NCBI RefSeq assembly: GCF_040702505.1
Contig: NZ_JBFBLC010000002.1
Coordinates: 558,001 to 622,000 of the forward strand
DNA length: 64,000 bases
DNA from: Terrabacter sp040702505
GTDB taxonomy: Bacteria; Actinomycetota; Actinomycetes; Actinomycetales; Dermatophilaceae
Direction: 5' to 3'
The notes under the pieces are model-generated. The model searched no databases. It saw nothing but the letters and a program-made list of their open reading frames with translations, and had not been told where the DNA came from. The position numbers were made by a program, and so were the translations under genes. Shown in pieces: positions 1 through 8,583 of this stretch. The first letter of the stretch is position 1, and each line of letters begins with the position of its first letter.

Positions 1-392
1 ACCGCACCGTGGGCGACCGGACCGCTCTGGCCACCGCAGCCGCGGTACTCGAGCGCGGGGGAGCCGTCGGCATCTTCCCCGAGGGCAACCGCGGCACCGG
101 CGACGTCGAGCAGGTCAACCAGGGCGCCGCCTGGATCGCGCTGCGCACGGGCGCCACCATCGTGCCCGTGGCCGTGAGCGGTACGCGTGTCCCCGGGTCC
201 TCCGCCGACGCGTGGCCGCGTCCCGGGGCCCGGCTCGACGTCGTCTTCGGCGAGCCGTTCGAGCTCGCCGTCCCGACCGACGCACCGGGCCGCATACGCC
301 TGCGCATGGCCAGCGATCAGCTGCGCGACGCGCTCGCGTCACACGTACGCCGCTCGCGGGTGGAGAATGGTCCCTCAACGCACGTTCACTGA
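1..392 (+). CDS. PlsC-type 1-acylglycerol-3-phosphate acyltransferase, C-terminal part (5' end outside window)
   Basis: The reading frame is open from the left edge, so only about the last 130 residues are seen. The motif FPEGNRG near residue 24 of the visible part matches the substrate-binding FPEG motif of PlsC acyltransferases, which acylate lysophosphatidate at the membrane in phospholipid synthesis. The VPVAVSGTR stretch after it is also typical. It lies 12 bases before der, an order (plsC-der) common in actinobacteria, so co-transcription is likely. The HX4D catalytic motif would be upstream of the window and cannot be checked. Confidence 0.85.
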   Translation, partial: RTVGDRTALATAAAVLERGGAVGIFPEGNRGTGDVEQVNQGAAWIALRTGATIVPVAVSGTRVPGSSADAWPRPGARLDVVFGEPFELAVPTDAPGRIRLRMASDQLRDALASHVRRSRVENGPSTHVH

Positions 393-404
393 TTCGAGGA
401 CACC

Positions 405-1919
405 GTGACTGACGAGACCGCCCGCCCCATCGACGAGGGCGCTCCGATCTCGACCGCCGACCCCGAGGCCCCCTCCAGCGCCACCGACGACGCGTCGGTC
501 GAGCGCGCGCTCCGTGCGGGGCTCGCCGACTTCGAGCTGAGTCCCGAGGACCAGGCGCTCCTCGATGCCGAGGGGCCGTATGCCGCCGACGGCGCCGAGC
601 AGGGGCCGCTGCCCGTCGTCGCGGTCGTGGGACGCCCGAACGTGGGCAAGTCCAGCCTGGTCAACCGCATCCTGCGCCGGCGCGAGGCCGTCGTCGAGGA
701 CGTGCCCGGTGTCACCCGCGACCGCGTCTCCTACGAGGCGGAGTGGGGCGGCCGCCGCTTCACGATCGTCGACACGGGCGGCTGGGAGGCCGACGCAACC
801 GGCATCCACCTGCGCGTCGCGGAGCAGGCCGAGATCGCCATCGACCTGGCCGACGTCGTGATGTTCGTCGTCGACGCCACGGTCGGGGCGACCGACGACG
901 ACGAGGCCGTCGTCAAGCTGCTGCGCCGCTCGGGCAAGCCCGTCGTGCTCGTGGCCAACAAGGTCGACGACCAGCGCGGTGAGGCCGACGCAGCGGTCCT
1001 GTGGAGCCTGGGTCTCGGCCAGCCGTGGCCGGTCTCGGCGCTGCACGGCCGGGGGAGCGGTGACGCCCTGGACGCCGTGCTCGAGGTGCTGCCCGACGTG
1101 TCCGCGCACGGCGCATACGCCCAGGGCGGCCCGCGGCGCGTCGCGCTCATCGGCCGCCCCAACGTCGGCAAGTCCAGCCTGCTCAACAAGCTCGCCGGCA
1201 GCGAGCGCGTCGTCGTCGACAACGTGGCCGGCACGACCCGTGACCCCGTCGACGAGCTGATCGAGCTCGGCGGCAAGACGTGGCGTTTCGTCGACACCGC
1301 GGGCATCCGGCGCCGCGTGCACCAGACCCGCGGGGCAGACTTCTACGCCTCGCTGCGCACCCAGACCGCCCTCGAGAAGGCGGAGGTCGCCGTCGTGCTC
1401 ATCGACGCCGAGCAGCCCATCGCCGAGCAGGACATCCGCGTCGTGCAGCAGGTCATCGACGCGGGCCGGGCCCTCGTCATCGCCTACAACAAGTGGGACA
1501 CCCTCGACGAGGAGCGCCGCTACTACCTCGAGCGCGAGATCGAGAAGGAGCTCGTCCAGGTGCCGTGGGCGCCGCGGGCCAACATCTCGGCCCGCACCGG
1601 ACGTCACATGGACCGACTGGTCCCGGCCATCGAGACCGCTCTGGAGTCGTGGGACACCCGCGTGCCCACGGCACGCCTCAACGCCTTCCTCGGCGAGATC
1701 GTCGCCTCGCACCCACACCCCCTGCGCGGCGGCAAGCAGCCGCGCATCCTCTTCGCCACGCAGGCCTCGACGCGCCCGCCGCGCTTCGTGATCTTCGCGT
1801 CCGGCTTCATCGAGGCCGGCTACCGCCGGTTCGTCGAGCGCCGGCTGCGTGAGGAGTTCGGGTTCGAGGGCACGCCGATCGAGGTGTCCGTGCGCGTCCG
1901 CGAGAAGCGCCGCCGCTGA
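405..1919 (+). CDS. der: Ribosome biogenesis GTPase Der (EngA)
   Basis: A 504-residue protein with two tandem Era-like GTPase domains followed by a C-terminal KH-like domain. Both P-loops read GRPNVGKSS, near residues 75 and 246. G3 motifs are DTGGW and DTAGI, and G4 motifs are NKVD and NKWD. The first about 65 residues are an acidic extension, usual in actinobacterial Der. Der assists maturation of the 50S subunit. The GTG start at 405 follows a GAGGA ribosome-binding sequence and leaves a 12-base gap from the plsC-like gene. Confidence 0.97.
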   Translation: MTDETARPIDEGAPISTADPEAPSSATDDASVERALRAGLADFELSPEDQALLDAEGPYAADGAEQGPLPVVAVVGRPNVGKSSLVNRILRRREAVVEDVPGVTRDRVSYEAEWGGRRFTIVDTGGWEADATGIHLRVAEQAEIAIDLADVVMFVVDATVGATDDDEAVVKLLRRSGKPVVLVANKVDDQRGEADAAVLWSLGLGQPWPVSALHGRGSGDALDAVLEVLPDVSAHGAYAQGGPRRVALIGRPNVGKSSLLNKLAGSERVVVDNVAGTTRDPVDELIELGGKTWRFVDTAGIRRRVHQTRGADFYASLRTQTALEKAEVAVVLIDAEQPIAEQDIRVVQQVIDAGRALVIAYNKWDTLDEERRYYLEREIEKELVQVPWAPRANISARTGRHMDRLVPAIETALESWDTRVPTARLNAFLGEIVASHPHPLRGGKQPRILFATQASTRPPRFVIFASGFIEAGYRRFVERRLREEFGFEGTPIEVSVRVREKRRR

Positions 1920-1951
1920 AAGACTTCCGAAGGCGGGCCGTCGGGGGCCGA

Positions 1952-1982
1952 TTGGGACCAGTAGTGCCCGGTGCGCTACTGT
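1952..1982 (+). promoter_or_regulatory. Probable promoter of the tRNA-Pro gene
   Basis: A TTGGGA -35-like hexamer (1952-1957) and a TACTGT -10 hexamer (1977-1982) are separated by 19 bases. They lie 21 bases before the mature tRNA 5' end. The spacing is slightly long, so the -35 assignment is weaker than the -10. Confidence 0.45.
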
Positions 1983-2003
1983 TCCTTTCGCCCCGAGGGG
2001 CAT

Positions 2004-2077
<74 letters not shown>

Positions 2078-2085
2078 CCGATCGA

Positions 2086-2124
2086 CGAAGGGCCGCACTC
2101 TCCACCGGAGAGGGCGGCCCTTCG
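2086..2124 (+). terminator. Hairpin terminator after tRNA-Pro
   Basis: The outer stem (2086-2096 with 2114-2124) is 11 perfect base pairs of CGAAGGGCCGC type. An inner CTCTCC/GGAGAG stem closes a small loop. No U-tract follows, as is usual in GC-rich actinobacteria. It starts 9 bases after the tRNA. Confidence 0.75.
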
Positions 2125-2253
2125 CCGTACGCGCAGAGTGTCCGGAGCCGCCACCGGGCCTTCGCGGTGACGGTCGCCGAGGGCCGCACACGCTCGGCGA
2201 CACCGTGTCCGGATCGATGCCGACGAGGTGCATCGGGGCCTGTGGGCTCCGGT

Positions 2254-2259
2254 TAGGCT
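2254..2259 (+). promoter_or_regulatory. -10 box of leaderless pgsA-like gene
   Basis: TAGGCT ends 7 bases before the GTG at 2267, and no Shine-Dalgarno sequence is seen. This is the leaderless arrangement repeated at many genes in the window. Confidence 0.6.
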
Positions 2260-2266
2260 TGCCGCC

Positions 2267-2884
2267 GTGGAGGTCCAGAACGCGGCGCACCGCGAGCCCG
2301 TCGTCTCGGAGCGGCTGCTGACGATCCCCAACGTCCTGTCGGTCCTGAGGCTCGTCGGCGTCCCCTTCTTCCTGTGGGCGATCGTCTCGGAGCACGACGG
2401 CCTGGCCCTCCTGCTGCTCATGGTGTCCGGGGTCACCGACTACCTCGACGGCAAGATCGCCCGTCAGTTCAACATGGAGAGCCGGCTCGGTGCCTTCCTC
2501 GACCCGATCGCCGACCGCCTCTATATCCTCACGACCCTCGTCGGGCTGCTCTGGCGCGACCTGATCCCCGCCTGGCTGGTGGTGGCGCTGCTCGCCCGCG
2601 AGGCCGTGATGGGCCTGATGCTGCTCTACCTGCGCTCGCGCGGACAGCTGGGCCTGCCGGTGCACTTCGTCGGGAAGGCGGCGACCTTCAACCTGCTCTA
2701 CGCGTTCCCGCTTCTGCTCCTGGCCAACCGTGACGACTGGCTCGGCGACCTTGCCAGGCCCGTCGGCTGGGCGTTCGCGTGGTGGGGGGTCGTCCTCTAC
2801 TGGCTGTCGGCAGTGCTGTATGCGGTCCACGCGCGGATCGTGCTCTCGCGCACCCCGCGCACCTCTCGGACGGTGGGCGCCTGA
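2267..2884 (+). CDS. CDP-alcohol phosphatidyltransferase (PgsA/PgsA2-like)
   Basis: A membrane enzyme of about 205 residues that joins CDP-diacylglycerol to an alcohol, releasing CMP. The family signature D-X2-DG-X2-AR-X8-G-X3-D-X3-D is visible as DYLDGKIAR followed by GAFLDPIAD, near residues 60-90, and four or more hydrophobic segments surround it. The position before DUF881/small-basic/DUF881 matches Rv1822 (pgsA2) of M. tuberculosis. The substrate (glycerol-3-phosphate, inositol phosphate or other) is not decided by sequence. The GTG start at 2267 is chosen because a -10 box lies 7 bases upstream; an in-frame start at 2228 would precede the promoter. Confidence 0.88.
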   Translation: MEVQNAAHREPVVSERLLTIPNVLSVLRLVGVPFFLWAIVSEHDGLALLLLMVSGVTDYLDGKIARQFNMESRLGAFLDPIADRLYILTTLVGLLWRDLIPAWLVVALLAREAVMGLMLLYLRSRGQLGLPVHFVGKAATFNLLYAFPLLLLANRDDWLGDLARPVGWAFAWWGVVLYWLSAVLYAVHARIVLSRTPRTSRTVGA

Positions 2885-2886
2885 CC

Positions 2887-3798
2887 GTGCCCCGTAGGCC
2901 CGACGAGTCGATGACCCTGCTCACGACGATGATGGAGCGTCCCCTCGATGCCGGCTACCAGGAGGCCGCCGACCGGCGTACCGCGGCCGGGCTGCCGCCG
3001 GCCACGTCGACACGCACCGTCCTCGTCGTCGTCCTCGCGCTCCTGACCGGCTTCCTCTTCGCGGTCGCGGCCCAGTCGCTGCGTCCCAAGCCGACAGCGG
3101 CCGCTGCGGTCAAGAAGGAGCTGGTCACCCGCATCGAGGCGTTCCAGCAGCACGGGACCGAGCAGGAGGCCAAGGCCGCGGCGCTCGGGAAGGAGGTGCG
3201 TGACTACGAGGCCCTGGCCCTGCAGCAGTCCGGCGGCCCGGATCTCACGAGCACCGTCAAGGACCTCGAGGTGCAGGCCGCCGCGGTCGCGATGCGTGGC
3301 CCCGGAGTCACCCTCACCCTCGACGACGCGGCGTCCGCCAACGGCCAGGGAGACGCGGGCAGCCGCCCCAGCAGCGGCTTCCAGGAGGGGAGGGTGACCT
3401 CCGGCGACCTCCAGGTGGTGGTCAACGGCCTGTGGGCTGCCGGCGCGGAGGCCATCTCGATCAACGGGCACCGGCTCAGCTCGACCGCTGCCATCCGCTT
3501 CGCGGGGCAGGCGATCATCGTGGACTTCCGGCCGTTGGCCAGGCCCTACGTCATCACCGCCCTCGGCGATGCGCGCGGCATGCAGCAGCTCTTCGAGCCC
3601 TCGTTCGCAGGTCTCTACCTCTCGCAGCTGGCCGACCAGTACAAGATCCGGTCCACGCTGACCGGCAGCGACTCGCTCACCGTGCCCGGAGACCCCTCCC
3701 TGAGGCTGGAGGTCGCACGCCCCCTAGGCTCGTCAGCGCCGAGCACCCCGAGCGGCACCCGCTCGTCGTCCCCGACCACTGAGAGGAACCACTCGTGA
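2887..3798 (+). CDS. DUF881 family membrane-anchored protein (first copy)
   Basis: About 303 residues. A single membrane segment (VLVVVLALLTGFLFAVAAQ) lies near residues 40-60. A coiled coil of about 50 residues and a DUF881 alpha/beta domain follow, with the typical GPGVTLTLDD and NGLWAAGAEAISING motifs. The fold is thought to be extracytoplasmic. The family is conserved in Gram-positives next to a small basic protein and is associated with the cell envelope; its biochemical role is unknown. The gene starts with GTG two bases after the pgsA-like stop and overlaps the next gene, so it is in an operon. It corresponds in order to Rv1823. Confidence 0.9.
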   Translation: MPRRPDESMTLLTTMMERPLDAGYQEAADRRTAAGLPPATSTRTVLVVVLALLTGFLFAVAAQSLRPKPTAAAAVKKELVTRIEAFQQHGTEQEAKAAALGKEVRDYEALALQQSGGPDLTSTVKDLEVQAAAVAMRGPGVTLTLDDAASANGQGDAGSRPSSGFQEGRVTSGDLQVVVNGLWAAGAEAISINGHRLSSTAAIRFAGQAIIVDFRPLARPYVITALGDARGMQQLFEPSFAGLYLSQLADQYKIRSTLTGSDSLTVPGDPSLRLEVARPLGSSAPSTPSGTRSSSPTTERNHS

Positions 3799-4127
3799 TC
3801 CCAGTTCTCGGCCTGCTGGCCGGACTCGCGGTGGGGCTCTTCCTCGATCCGTCGGTGCCCGTGTGGCTCCAGCCCTACCTGCCGATCGCCGTCATCGCCG
3901 CACTCGATGCCGTGTTCGGCGCCATCCGGGCCATCCTCGACGGCATCTTCAACGACAAGGTGTTCGTCGTCTCGTTCCTGTCCAACGTCGTGGTCGCCGC
4001 CTTCATCGTGTTCCTCGGCGACCAGCTCGGCGTCGGCTCGCAGCTCTCGACCGGTGTCGTCGTCGTCCTGGGCGTGCGGATCTTCTCCAACGTCGCCTCG
4101 ATCCGTCGGCACCTCTTCAAGGCCTGA
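3795..4127 (+). CDS. Small basic family protein (DUF1290, Sbp)
   Basis: A 110-residue integral membrane protein with three hydrophobic helices and the conserved centre YLPIAVIAALDAVFGA. It begins with a GTG that overlaps the stop of the preceding DUF881 gene (GTGA) and sits between two DUF881 genes, exactly as Rv1824 does. Its function is not known. Conserved placement suggests that it works with the DUF881 proteins in the membrane. Confidence 0.92.
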   Translation: MIPVLGLLAGLAVGLFLDPSVPVWLQPYLPIAVIAALDAVFGAIRAILDGIFNDKVFVVSFLSNVVVAAFIVFLGDQLGVGSQLSTGVVVVLGVRIFSNVASIRRHLFKA

Positions 4128-4129
4128 GC

Positions 4130-5167
4130 ATGGGCAAGAGCAGGAAGCGCCGCCCCGGACCGAAGGGCGCCACCTCACCGGGAGACGCCACCGGACCCCG
4201 GGCGAGCACCGCGTCGGAGCCCGTTGTCGCGCCCGAGCCGGCCACCGCACCGGAGCCCGCCACCGCGGCGGAGCCCCACGTCGCACCGGAGCCCGACATC
4301 GCGGCGGAGCCCCACATCGCACCGGAGCCCGAGCCGGCCATCGCACCGGCGAGGACCGTTCCGGTCTTCGGCACGAGCGTGAACGACGGGGCCGACCCGG
4401 ACTTCACCGCGGCCGAGGCGTCGCAGCCGGGCCCTCCGCCCGTCGCTGTCGAGGGTCGCGGTGCCTGGCGGCGGCTGGTGCGCATGGGCCGCCCGCGGGC
4501 GACCCGGGCCAACGTGCTCGGCGCCCTGCTCGCCCTGCTGCTCGGCGTGGGCATCGCCGCCCAGGTGCAGCTGACCAACGAGCGCGGGCTGGACGAGCTG
4601 AGCCAGACCGACCTCGTCCGCGTGCTCGACGACATCTCCGTGCGCTCCTCCAGGCTCGACCAGCAGGTACGCGAGCTGGAGGCCACCCGCGACCGGCTCA
4701 AGAACGGCACGGGCACGGCCGCCGAGGCCCAGGACCAGGCGCAGCGCCGGGTCGACACCCTCGGCATCCTCGCCGGCACGCTCGCGGCCAAGGGGCCGGG
4801 CATCACCATGCGGGTGTCCGACCCCACGAACGCCCTGACCGGCCCGATCGTGCTCGACATGATCCAGGAGCTCCGCGACGCCGGCGCCGAGTCCATCGAC
4901 GTCGGGGGAGTCCGCGTGGTCGCCTCGACCTTCGTCGGCGACCGCAACGGGGCGATCCTCGTCGACGGCAAGCAGGTGAGCCGGCCCCTGGTGATCAAGG
5001 CCATCGGTGACTCCAAGACCCTGTCGTCGGCCATGACCATCCCCGGCGGGATCGTCGAGTCGGTGCGCCAGAAGGGGGCCGAGGCCTCCGTCGCCGAGTC
5101 GGACCTCATCGAGATCACCTCGATCCACCAGCCCACCCCGATGACCCACGCGAAGCCCGTGGAATGA
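4130..5167 (+). CDS. DUF881 family protein with Pro/Ala/Glu-rich repeat N-terminus (second copy)
   Basis: 345 residues. The first about 110 residues are a low-complexity cytoplasmic tail of APEP/AEPH units encoded by 36-bp DNA repeats. A membrane segment (NVLGALLALLLGVGIAAQV) follows near residues 125-145, then a short coiled coil and the DUF881 domain with GPGITMRVSDP and LRDAGAESIDV motifs. It starts one base after the small basic gene stop. It corresponds to Rv1825. The long repeat tail is unusual compared with the first DUF881 copy and may vary in length between strains. Confidence 0.9.
   Translation: MGKSRKRRPGPKGATSPGDATGPRASTASEPVVAPEPATAPEPATAAEPHVAPEPDIAAEPHIAPEPEPAIAPARTVPVFGTSVNDGADPDFTAAEASQPGPPPVAVEGRGAWRRLVRMGRPRATRANVLGALLALLLGVGIAAQVQLTNERGLDELSQTDLVRVLDDISVRSSRLDQQVRELEATRDRLKNGTGTAAEAQDQAQRRVDTLGILAGTLAAKGPGITMRVSDPTNALTGPIVLDMIQELRDAGAESIDVGGVRVVASTFVGDRNGAILVDGKQVSRPLVIKAIGDSKTLSSAMTIPGGIVESVRQKGAEASVAESDLIEITSIHQPTPMTHAKPVE
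4265..4336 (+). repeat. Two tandem 36-bp repeats in the DUF881 gene
   Basis: Copies at 4265-4300 and 4301-4336. Their first 32 bases agree except for one G/A change, and both encode AAEPHxAPEP. They keep the reading frame, so copy-number change would lengthen or shorten the tail without a frameshift. Confidence 0.85.
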
Positions 5168-5344
5168 GCGGGCCGATTTGTCCGACGGCGACGCGCTCGG
5201 CCTGTCGTCGGCCCAGTGCCTGCGCGGACGGGCCCGACGTGGCATCCTCTCAGGTGCCGACGCATCGACCCGCGCTTGCAGGCGCCCGTGCACCACACGC
5301 CGTCCGACCTGCCAGCAGCTGGCACACCACCGACAAGGAGCGAC

Positions 5345-5734
5345 ATGAGCGACCTGCAGTACCCCTCTGACCTGCGCTACACCAGCGACCACGAGTGGGT
5401 CCGCGTGGGCGAGGACGGAGTGGTCCGCATCGGCATCACGTCGTTCGCCCAGGACGCCCTCGGCGACGTCGTCTACGTCTCCCTCCCCGCGGTGGGCGAC
5501 ACGGTCACCCCGGGCGACTCCTGCGGCGAGGTCGAGTCCACCAAGTCGGTCAGCGACGTGTACGCCCCGCTCGAGGGCGAGGTCACCGCGACCAACGAGG
5601 CCCTCGACAGCTCTCCCGAGCTCATCAACTCGGACCCCTACGGTGAGGGCTGGATGTTCGAGATCCGCCTGAACGACCCCTCCTCCGTCGACGGCCTCAT
5701 GGACGCCGACGCCTACACCGCGTCCCTGTCCTGA
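5345..5734 (+). CDS. gcvH: Glycine cleavage system H protein
   Basis: 129 residues, the usual length. GcvH is the lipoyl carrier that shuttles the aminomethyl group between P, T and L proteins. The lipoylated lysine is Lys67 in the motif ESTKSVSD, and the HEWV motif near residue 16 and the GDVVYV strand are also present. AAGGAG lies 5 bases before the ATG. Unlike gcvP downstream it has no riboswitch in front. The 177 bases between the second DUF881 gene and gcvH hold no hairpin I can support, so part of its transcription may come from the upstream operon. It corresponds to Rv1826. Confidence 0.97.
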   Translation: MSDLQYPSDLRYTSDHEWVRVGEDGVVRIGITSFAQDALGDVVYVSLPAVGDTVTPGDSCGEVESTKSVSDVYAPLEGEVTATNEALDSSPELINSDPYGEGWMFEIRLNDPSSVDGLMDADAYTASLS

Positions 5735-5843
5735 CCGACGCAGCCCAGACGGGTCCTGGACTCCCAGGGCCCGAGCCACGGGTCCACTCCGGACCCCACC
5801 GCAGCCCGAGTCCACGCCGCTGATCCGGCCGGAACGGGCCCTA

Positions 5844-5869
5844 CCGAGGCGGCGACCCCGCCGCCTCGG
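5844..5869 (+). terminator. Hairpin terminator after gcvH
   Basis: CCGAGGCGGC (5844-5853) pairs perfectly with GCCGCCTCGG (5860-5869) across a 6-base loop. It lies between gcvH and the promoter of the FHA gene. Confidence 0.7.
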
Positions 5870-5895
5870 CCGGGTTCGGATCCGTGCTGGTCAAC

Positions 5896-5901
5896 TAGAG
5901 T
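5896..5901 (+). promoter_or_regulatory. -10 box of the FHA (garA-like) gene
   Basis: TAGAGT lies 43 bases before the ATG at 5945. A strong GAGGAGGAG ribosome-binding site precedes that ATG, so this transcript has a leader, unlike most first genes in the window. Confidence 0.5.
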
Positions 5902-5944
5902 GGACGGACCCGGTCTCGCCCGAGCCACAGAGGAGGAGCGGCGC

Positions 5945-6412
5945 ATGTCCAGCGACACGCCCGAGCCCGACGACCTGAACGTCGAACCCCGCACGATGCG
6001 GTTCCAAGGCGTGCCCGCGCAGGACCTCGAGCACGTCGAGTCCGTCCCGCGTGGACTCACCGCCGAGGACCAGGCCACGATCGAGGCGCTGCGGCCGGGC
6101 ACGGCGCTGCTCGTCGTGCTCCGCGGCCCCAACACCGGCGCACGGTTCCTGCTCGACGACCAGGAGGTGGCCGCCGGCCGCCACCCCGACTCCGACATCT
6201 TCCTCGACGACGTCACCGTCTCCCGCAAGCACGCGACGTTCCTCGCGCGCGGCGGCGGCTACGTCGTGCGGGACTCCGGCTCGCTCAACGGCACCTACGT
6301 CAACCGGGAGCGCATCGACGAGGCACCGCTGCACCAGGGTGACGAGGTGCAGATCGGCAAGTTCCGCCTCGTCTACTACACGTCCGGAGCAGCGCAGCAC
6401 GCTCCGGCATGA
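5945..6412 (+). CDS. FHA domain protein, GarA/OdhI-like
   Basis: 155 residues with a C-terminal forkhead-associated domain (GRHPDSDIF, VSRKHA, DSGSLNGTYVN) that binds phosphothreonine. The order gcvH-FHA-merR matches Rv1826-Rv1828, where Rv1827 (GarA) controls 2-oxoglutarate dehydrogenase and glutamate enzymes after phosphorylation of an N-terminal threonine. Here the N-terminus has Thr in RTMRFQG near residue 18 but not the classic ETTS motif, so the phosphosite assignment is uncertain. Start ATG 5945 is set by the GAGGAGGAG sequence. It overlaps the next gene by ATGA. Confidence 0.9.
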   Translation: MSSDTPEPDDLNVEPRTMRFQGVPAQDLEHVESVPRGLTAEDQATIEALRPGTALLVVLRGPNTGARFLLDDQEVAAGRHPDSDIFLDDVTVSRKHATFLARGGGYVVRDSGSLNGTYVNRERIDEAPLHQGDEVQIGKFRLVYYTSGAAQHAPA

Positions 6413-7134
6413 GCACGGCCTCCGCCACGGGGGAGGGGGCTGCGCCGCCGCCACGGCGCCTCACCATCGGGAAGGTCCTCGCGAGCCTGGCGCCGGAGTT
6501 CCCCGACGTCACCGCCTCGAAGATCCGGTTCCTCGAGGCAGAGGGGCTGGTCCGGCCGCACCGCACCGCGTCCGGCTACCGCACCTACACCGACGACGAC
6601 GTGGCCCGTCTGCACTACATCCTGGCCGCGCAGCGCGACCGCTACTGGCCGCTCAAGGTGATCCGTGAGGCGCTCGACGCCCTCGATCGCGGCCTGTCGG
6701 AGCCGGCCGACGAGACGGACGGTCGACCGCGTCCGCCTGCCCCGACGGTCGACCCCGAGGTGCCCTCACCACACGAGCTCCTCGGCCGGCGGGAGGTGTC
6801 GCTGACGGGACCGGAGCTGCGCGAGGCCACCGGCATCGACCGCGAGACCATGCACGCGCTCGAGACGTACGGCCTGCTCCGCAGCGACGAGCGAGGCCAC
6901 TTCGGCCACGAGTCCCTCGCAGTCGCCGCCGCGGCGCGAGCGCTCGCCGCCCACGGTCTCGAGGCTCGCCACCTGCGGCCCTTCCGCACCGCTGCCGACC
7001 GCGAGATCGGCCTGGTGGACCAGGTCCTGGCGACGCGCCGTGGGGACGGCTCCCGCGACGAGCGCGCAGCCGAGATCGCTTCTGCCTGCATCGCGCTCCA
7101 CGTGGCGCTGGTCCGCGAGGGCCTGGGCCGCTAG
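6409..7134 (+). CDS. ftsR: MerR family regulator, FtsR (Rv1828)-like
   Basis: 241 residues. The N-terminal winged helix-turn-helix begins LTIGKVLASLAPEFPDVTASKIRFLE, followed by GYRTYTDDDV, and the C-terminal half is a divergent effector/dimerisation domain. Orthologues in Corynebacterium (FtsR) activate ftsZ and influence cell division; the name here rests on synteny and on the distinctive APEFPDV motif, and function is inferred. It is translationally coupled to the FHA gene (ATGA at 6409-6412). Confidence 0.87.
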   Translation: MSTASATGEGAAPPPRRLTIGKVLASLAPEFPDVTASKIRFLEAEGLVRPHRTASGYRTYTDDDVARLHYILAAQRDRYWPLKVIREALDALDRGLSEPADETDGRPRPPAPTVDPEVPSPHELLGRREVSLTGPELREATGIDRETMHALETYGLLRSDERGHFGHESLAVAAAARALAAHGLEARHLRPFRTAADREIGLVDQVLATRRGDGSRDERAAEIASACIALHVALVREGLGR

Positions 7135-7162
7135 GGCCGTCCCGGGCATACGAGGCGCGAGG

Positions 7163-7168
7163 TACGGT
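7163..7168 (+). promoter_or_regulatory. -10 box of leaderless bifunctional-nuclease-family gene
   Basis: TACGGT is followed by 6 bases and the GTG at 7175. The 6 bases read GGAGGA, too close to act as a normal Shine-Dalgarno, so leaderless initiation is favoured. Confidence 0.6.
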
Positions 7169-7174
7169 GGAGGA

Positions 7175-7687
7175 GTGAGAGAGGTCGATGTCCTGGGCGT
7201 CCGCGTCGAGATGCCCACGAACCACCCGATCGTCCTGCTGCGGGAGAGGGACGGTGGCCGCTACCTGCCGATCTGGATCGGCGCAGCGGAGGCAGCCGCG
7301 ATCACGTATGCGCAGCAGGGGGTGGTGCCGCCCCGGCCACTGACCCACGACCTCATGCGCGACATCCTCGCCGTCCTCGGCCACGAGCTGACCGAGGTGC
7401 GCATCGTCGCCCTCAAGGACTCCGTCTTCCACGCGTCCCTGGTCATCGACGGCGGCAAGACCGAGGTCAGTTCGCGCGCGAGCGATGCCATCGCGCTGGC
7501 GCTGCGCACCGGAGCCAAGGTGCTCGTCGAGCCCTCGATCCTCGACGAGGCCGCGATCGTCGTGTCCTCCGAGGAGGACGACGAGGTCGAGAAGTTCAAG
7601 GAGTTCCTCGACCACGTCTCTGCCGAGGACTTCGAGGGCCCGGCACCCGAGGGAGAGCCGGGGGACCGCCCCGACCTGCCGGAGTGA
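7175..7687 (+). CDS. Bifunctional nuclease family protein (BFN/DUF151), Rv1829-like
   Basis: 170 residues. The BFN domain is recognised from VDVLGVRVEMPTNHPIVLL and LPIWIG at the N-terminus and from the SSRASDAIALALRTG motif near residue 100. The C-terminal tail is acidic and proline-rich. The family is named for a plant protein with nuclease activity; in bacteria its role is unproven. The GTG at 7175 is chosen because a -10 box precedes it by 6 bases and family members begin with this sequence; the frame is open further upstream but overlaps ftsR. Confidence 0.88.
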   Translation: MREVDVLGVRVEMPTNHPIVLLRERDGGRYLPIWIGAAEAAAITYAQQGVVPPRPLTHDLMRDILAVLGHELTEVRIVALKDSVFHASLVIDGGKTEVSSRASDAIALALRTGAKVLVEPSILDEAAIVVSSEEDDEVEKFKEFLDHVSAEDFEGPAPEGEPGDRPDLPE

Positions 7688-7712
7688 GCCCCACCCCTCC
7701 GTGCCAACCCTC

Positions 7713-7735
7713 ACCTTGAGGTAGTGGCTGAAGGT
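7713..7735 (+). promoter_or_regulatory. Candidate MerR-type operator
   Basis: ACCTTGAGG (7713-7721), five bases, then GCTGAAGGT (7727-7735) forms an interrupted palindrome with 7 of 9 pairs. It lies between the BFN gene and the second MerR gene, about 70 bases before that gene's -10. It may bind either MerR protein encoded here. Confidence 0.4.
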
Positions 7736-7802
7736 TCGGCGCTGGCGCCGACACGCCGGGCTCCCGGCGGTCCCGGTGATTGACCAGAGCCAACACGCGG
7801 CC

Positions 7803-7808
7803 TACCGT
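7803..7808 (+). promoter_or_regulatory. -10 box of second merR gene
   Basis: TACCGT lies 11 bases before the GTG at 7820, 29 before an ATG at 7838 and 83 before an ATG at 7892. Confidence 0.45.
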
Positions 7809-7819
7809 CGGAGAACGAC

Positions 7820-8482
<663 letters not shown>

Positions 8483-8557
8483 GGCCACCGAGCCGGTCCC
8501 GAGGCGCGCCCAGCGCCGAGCCGGGCGCGGGACGTCACCACCTCGCGCGCCGGCTGC

Positions 8558-8563
8558 TAGATT
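8558..8563 (+). promoter_or_regulatory. -10 box of the gcvP riboswitch transcript
   Basis: TAGATT lies about 20 bases before the first conserved base of the glycine aptamer, so transcription would begin near 8570. Confidence 0.55.
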
Positions 8564-8583
8564 TGATGTGCCGATCGACCCTG

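Noticed and set aside
375..2003. 542-residue open frame on the minus strand opposite der
   Set aside because: It is the antisense shadow of der. The der reading has two full GTPase domains, and the antisense frame shows no domain and the wrong codon pattern.
2228..2266. Upstream start for the pgsA-like gene
   Set aside because: The -10 box at 2254-2259 would lie inside the coding region, and the residues gained are not conserved-looking.
4175..5815. 546-residue minus-strand open frame opposite the DUF881 and gcvH genes
   Set aside because: Its sequence is low-complexity and matches no family, and it covers three well-supported genes on the other strand.
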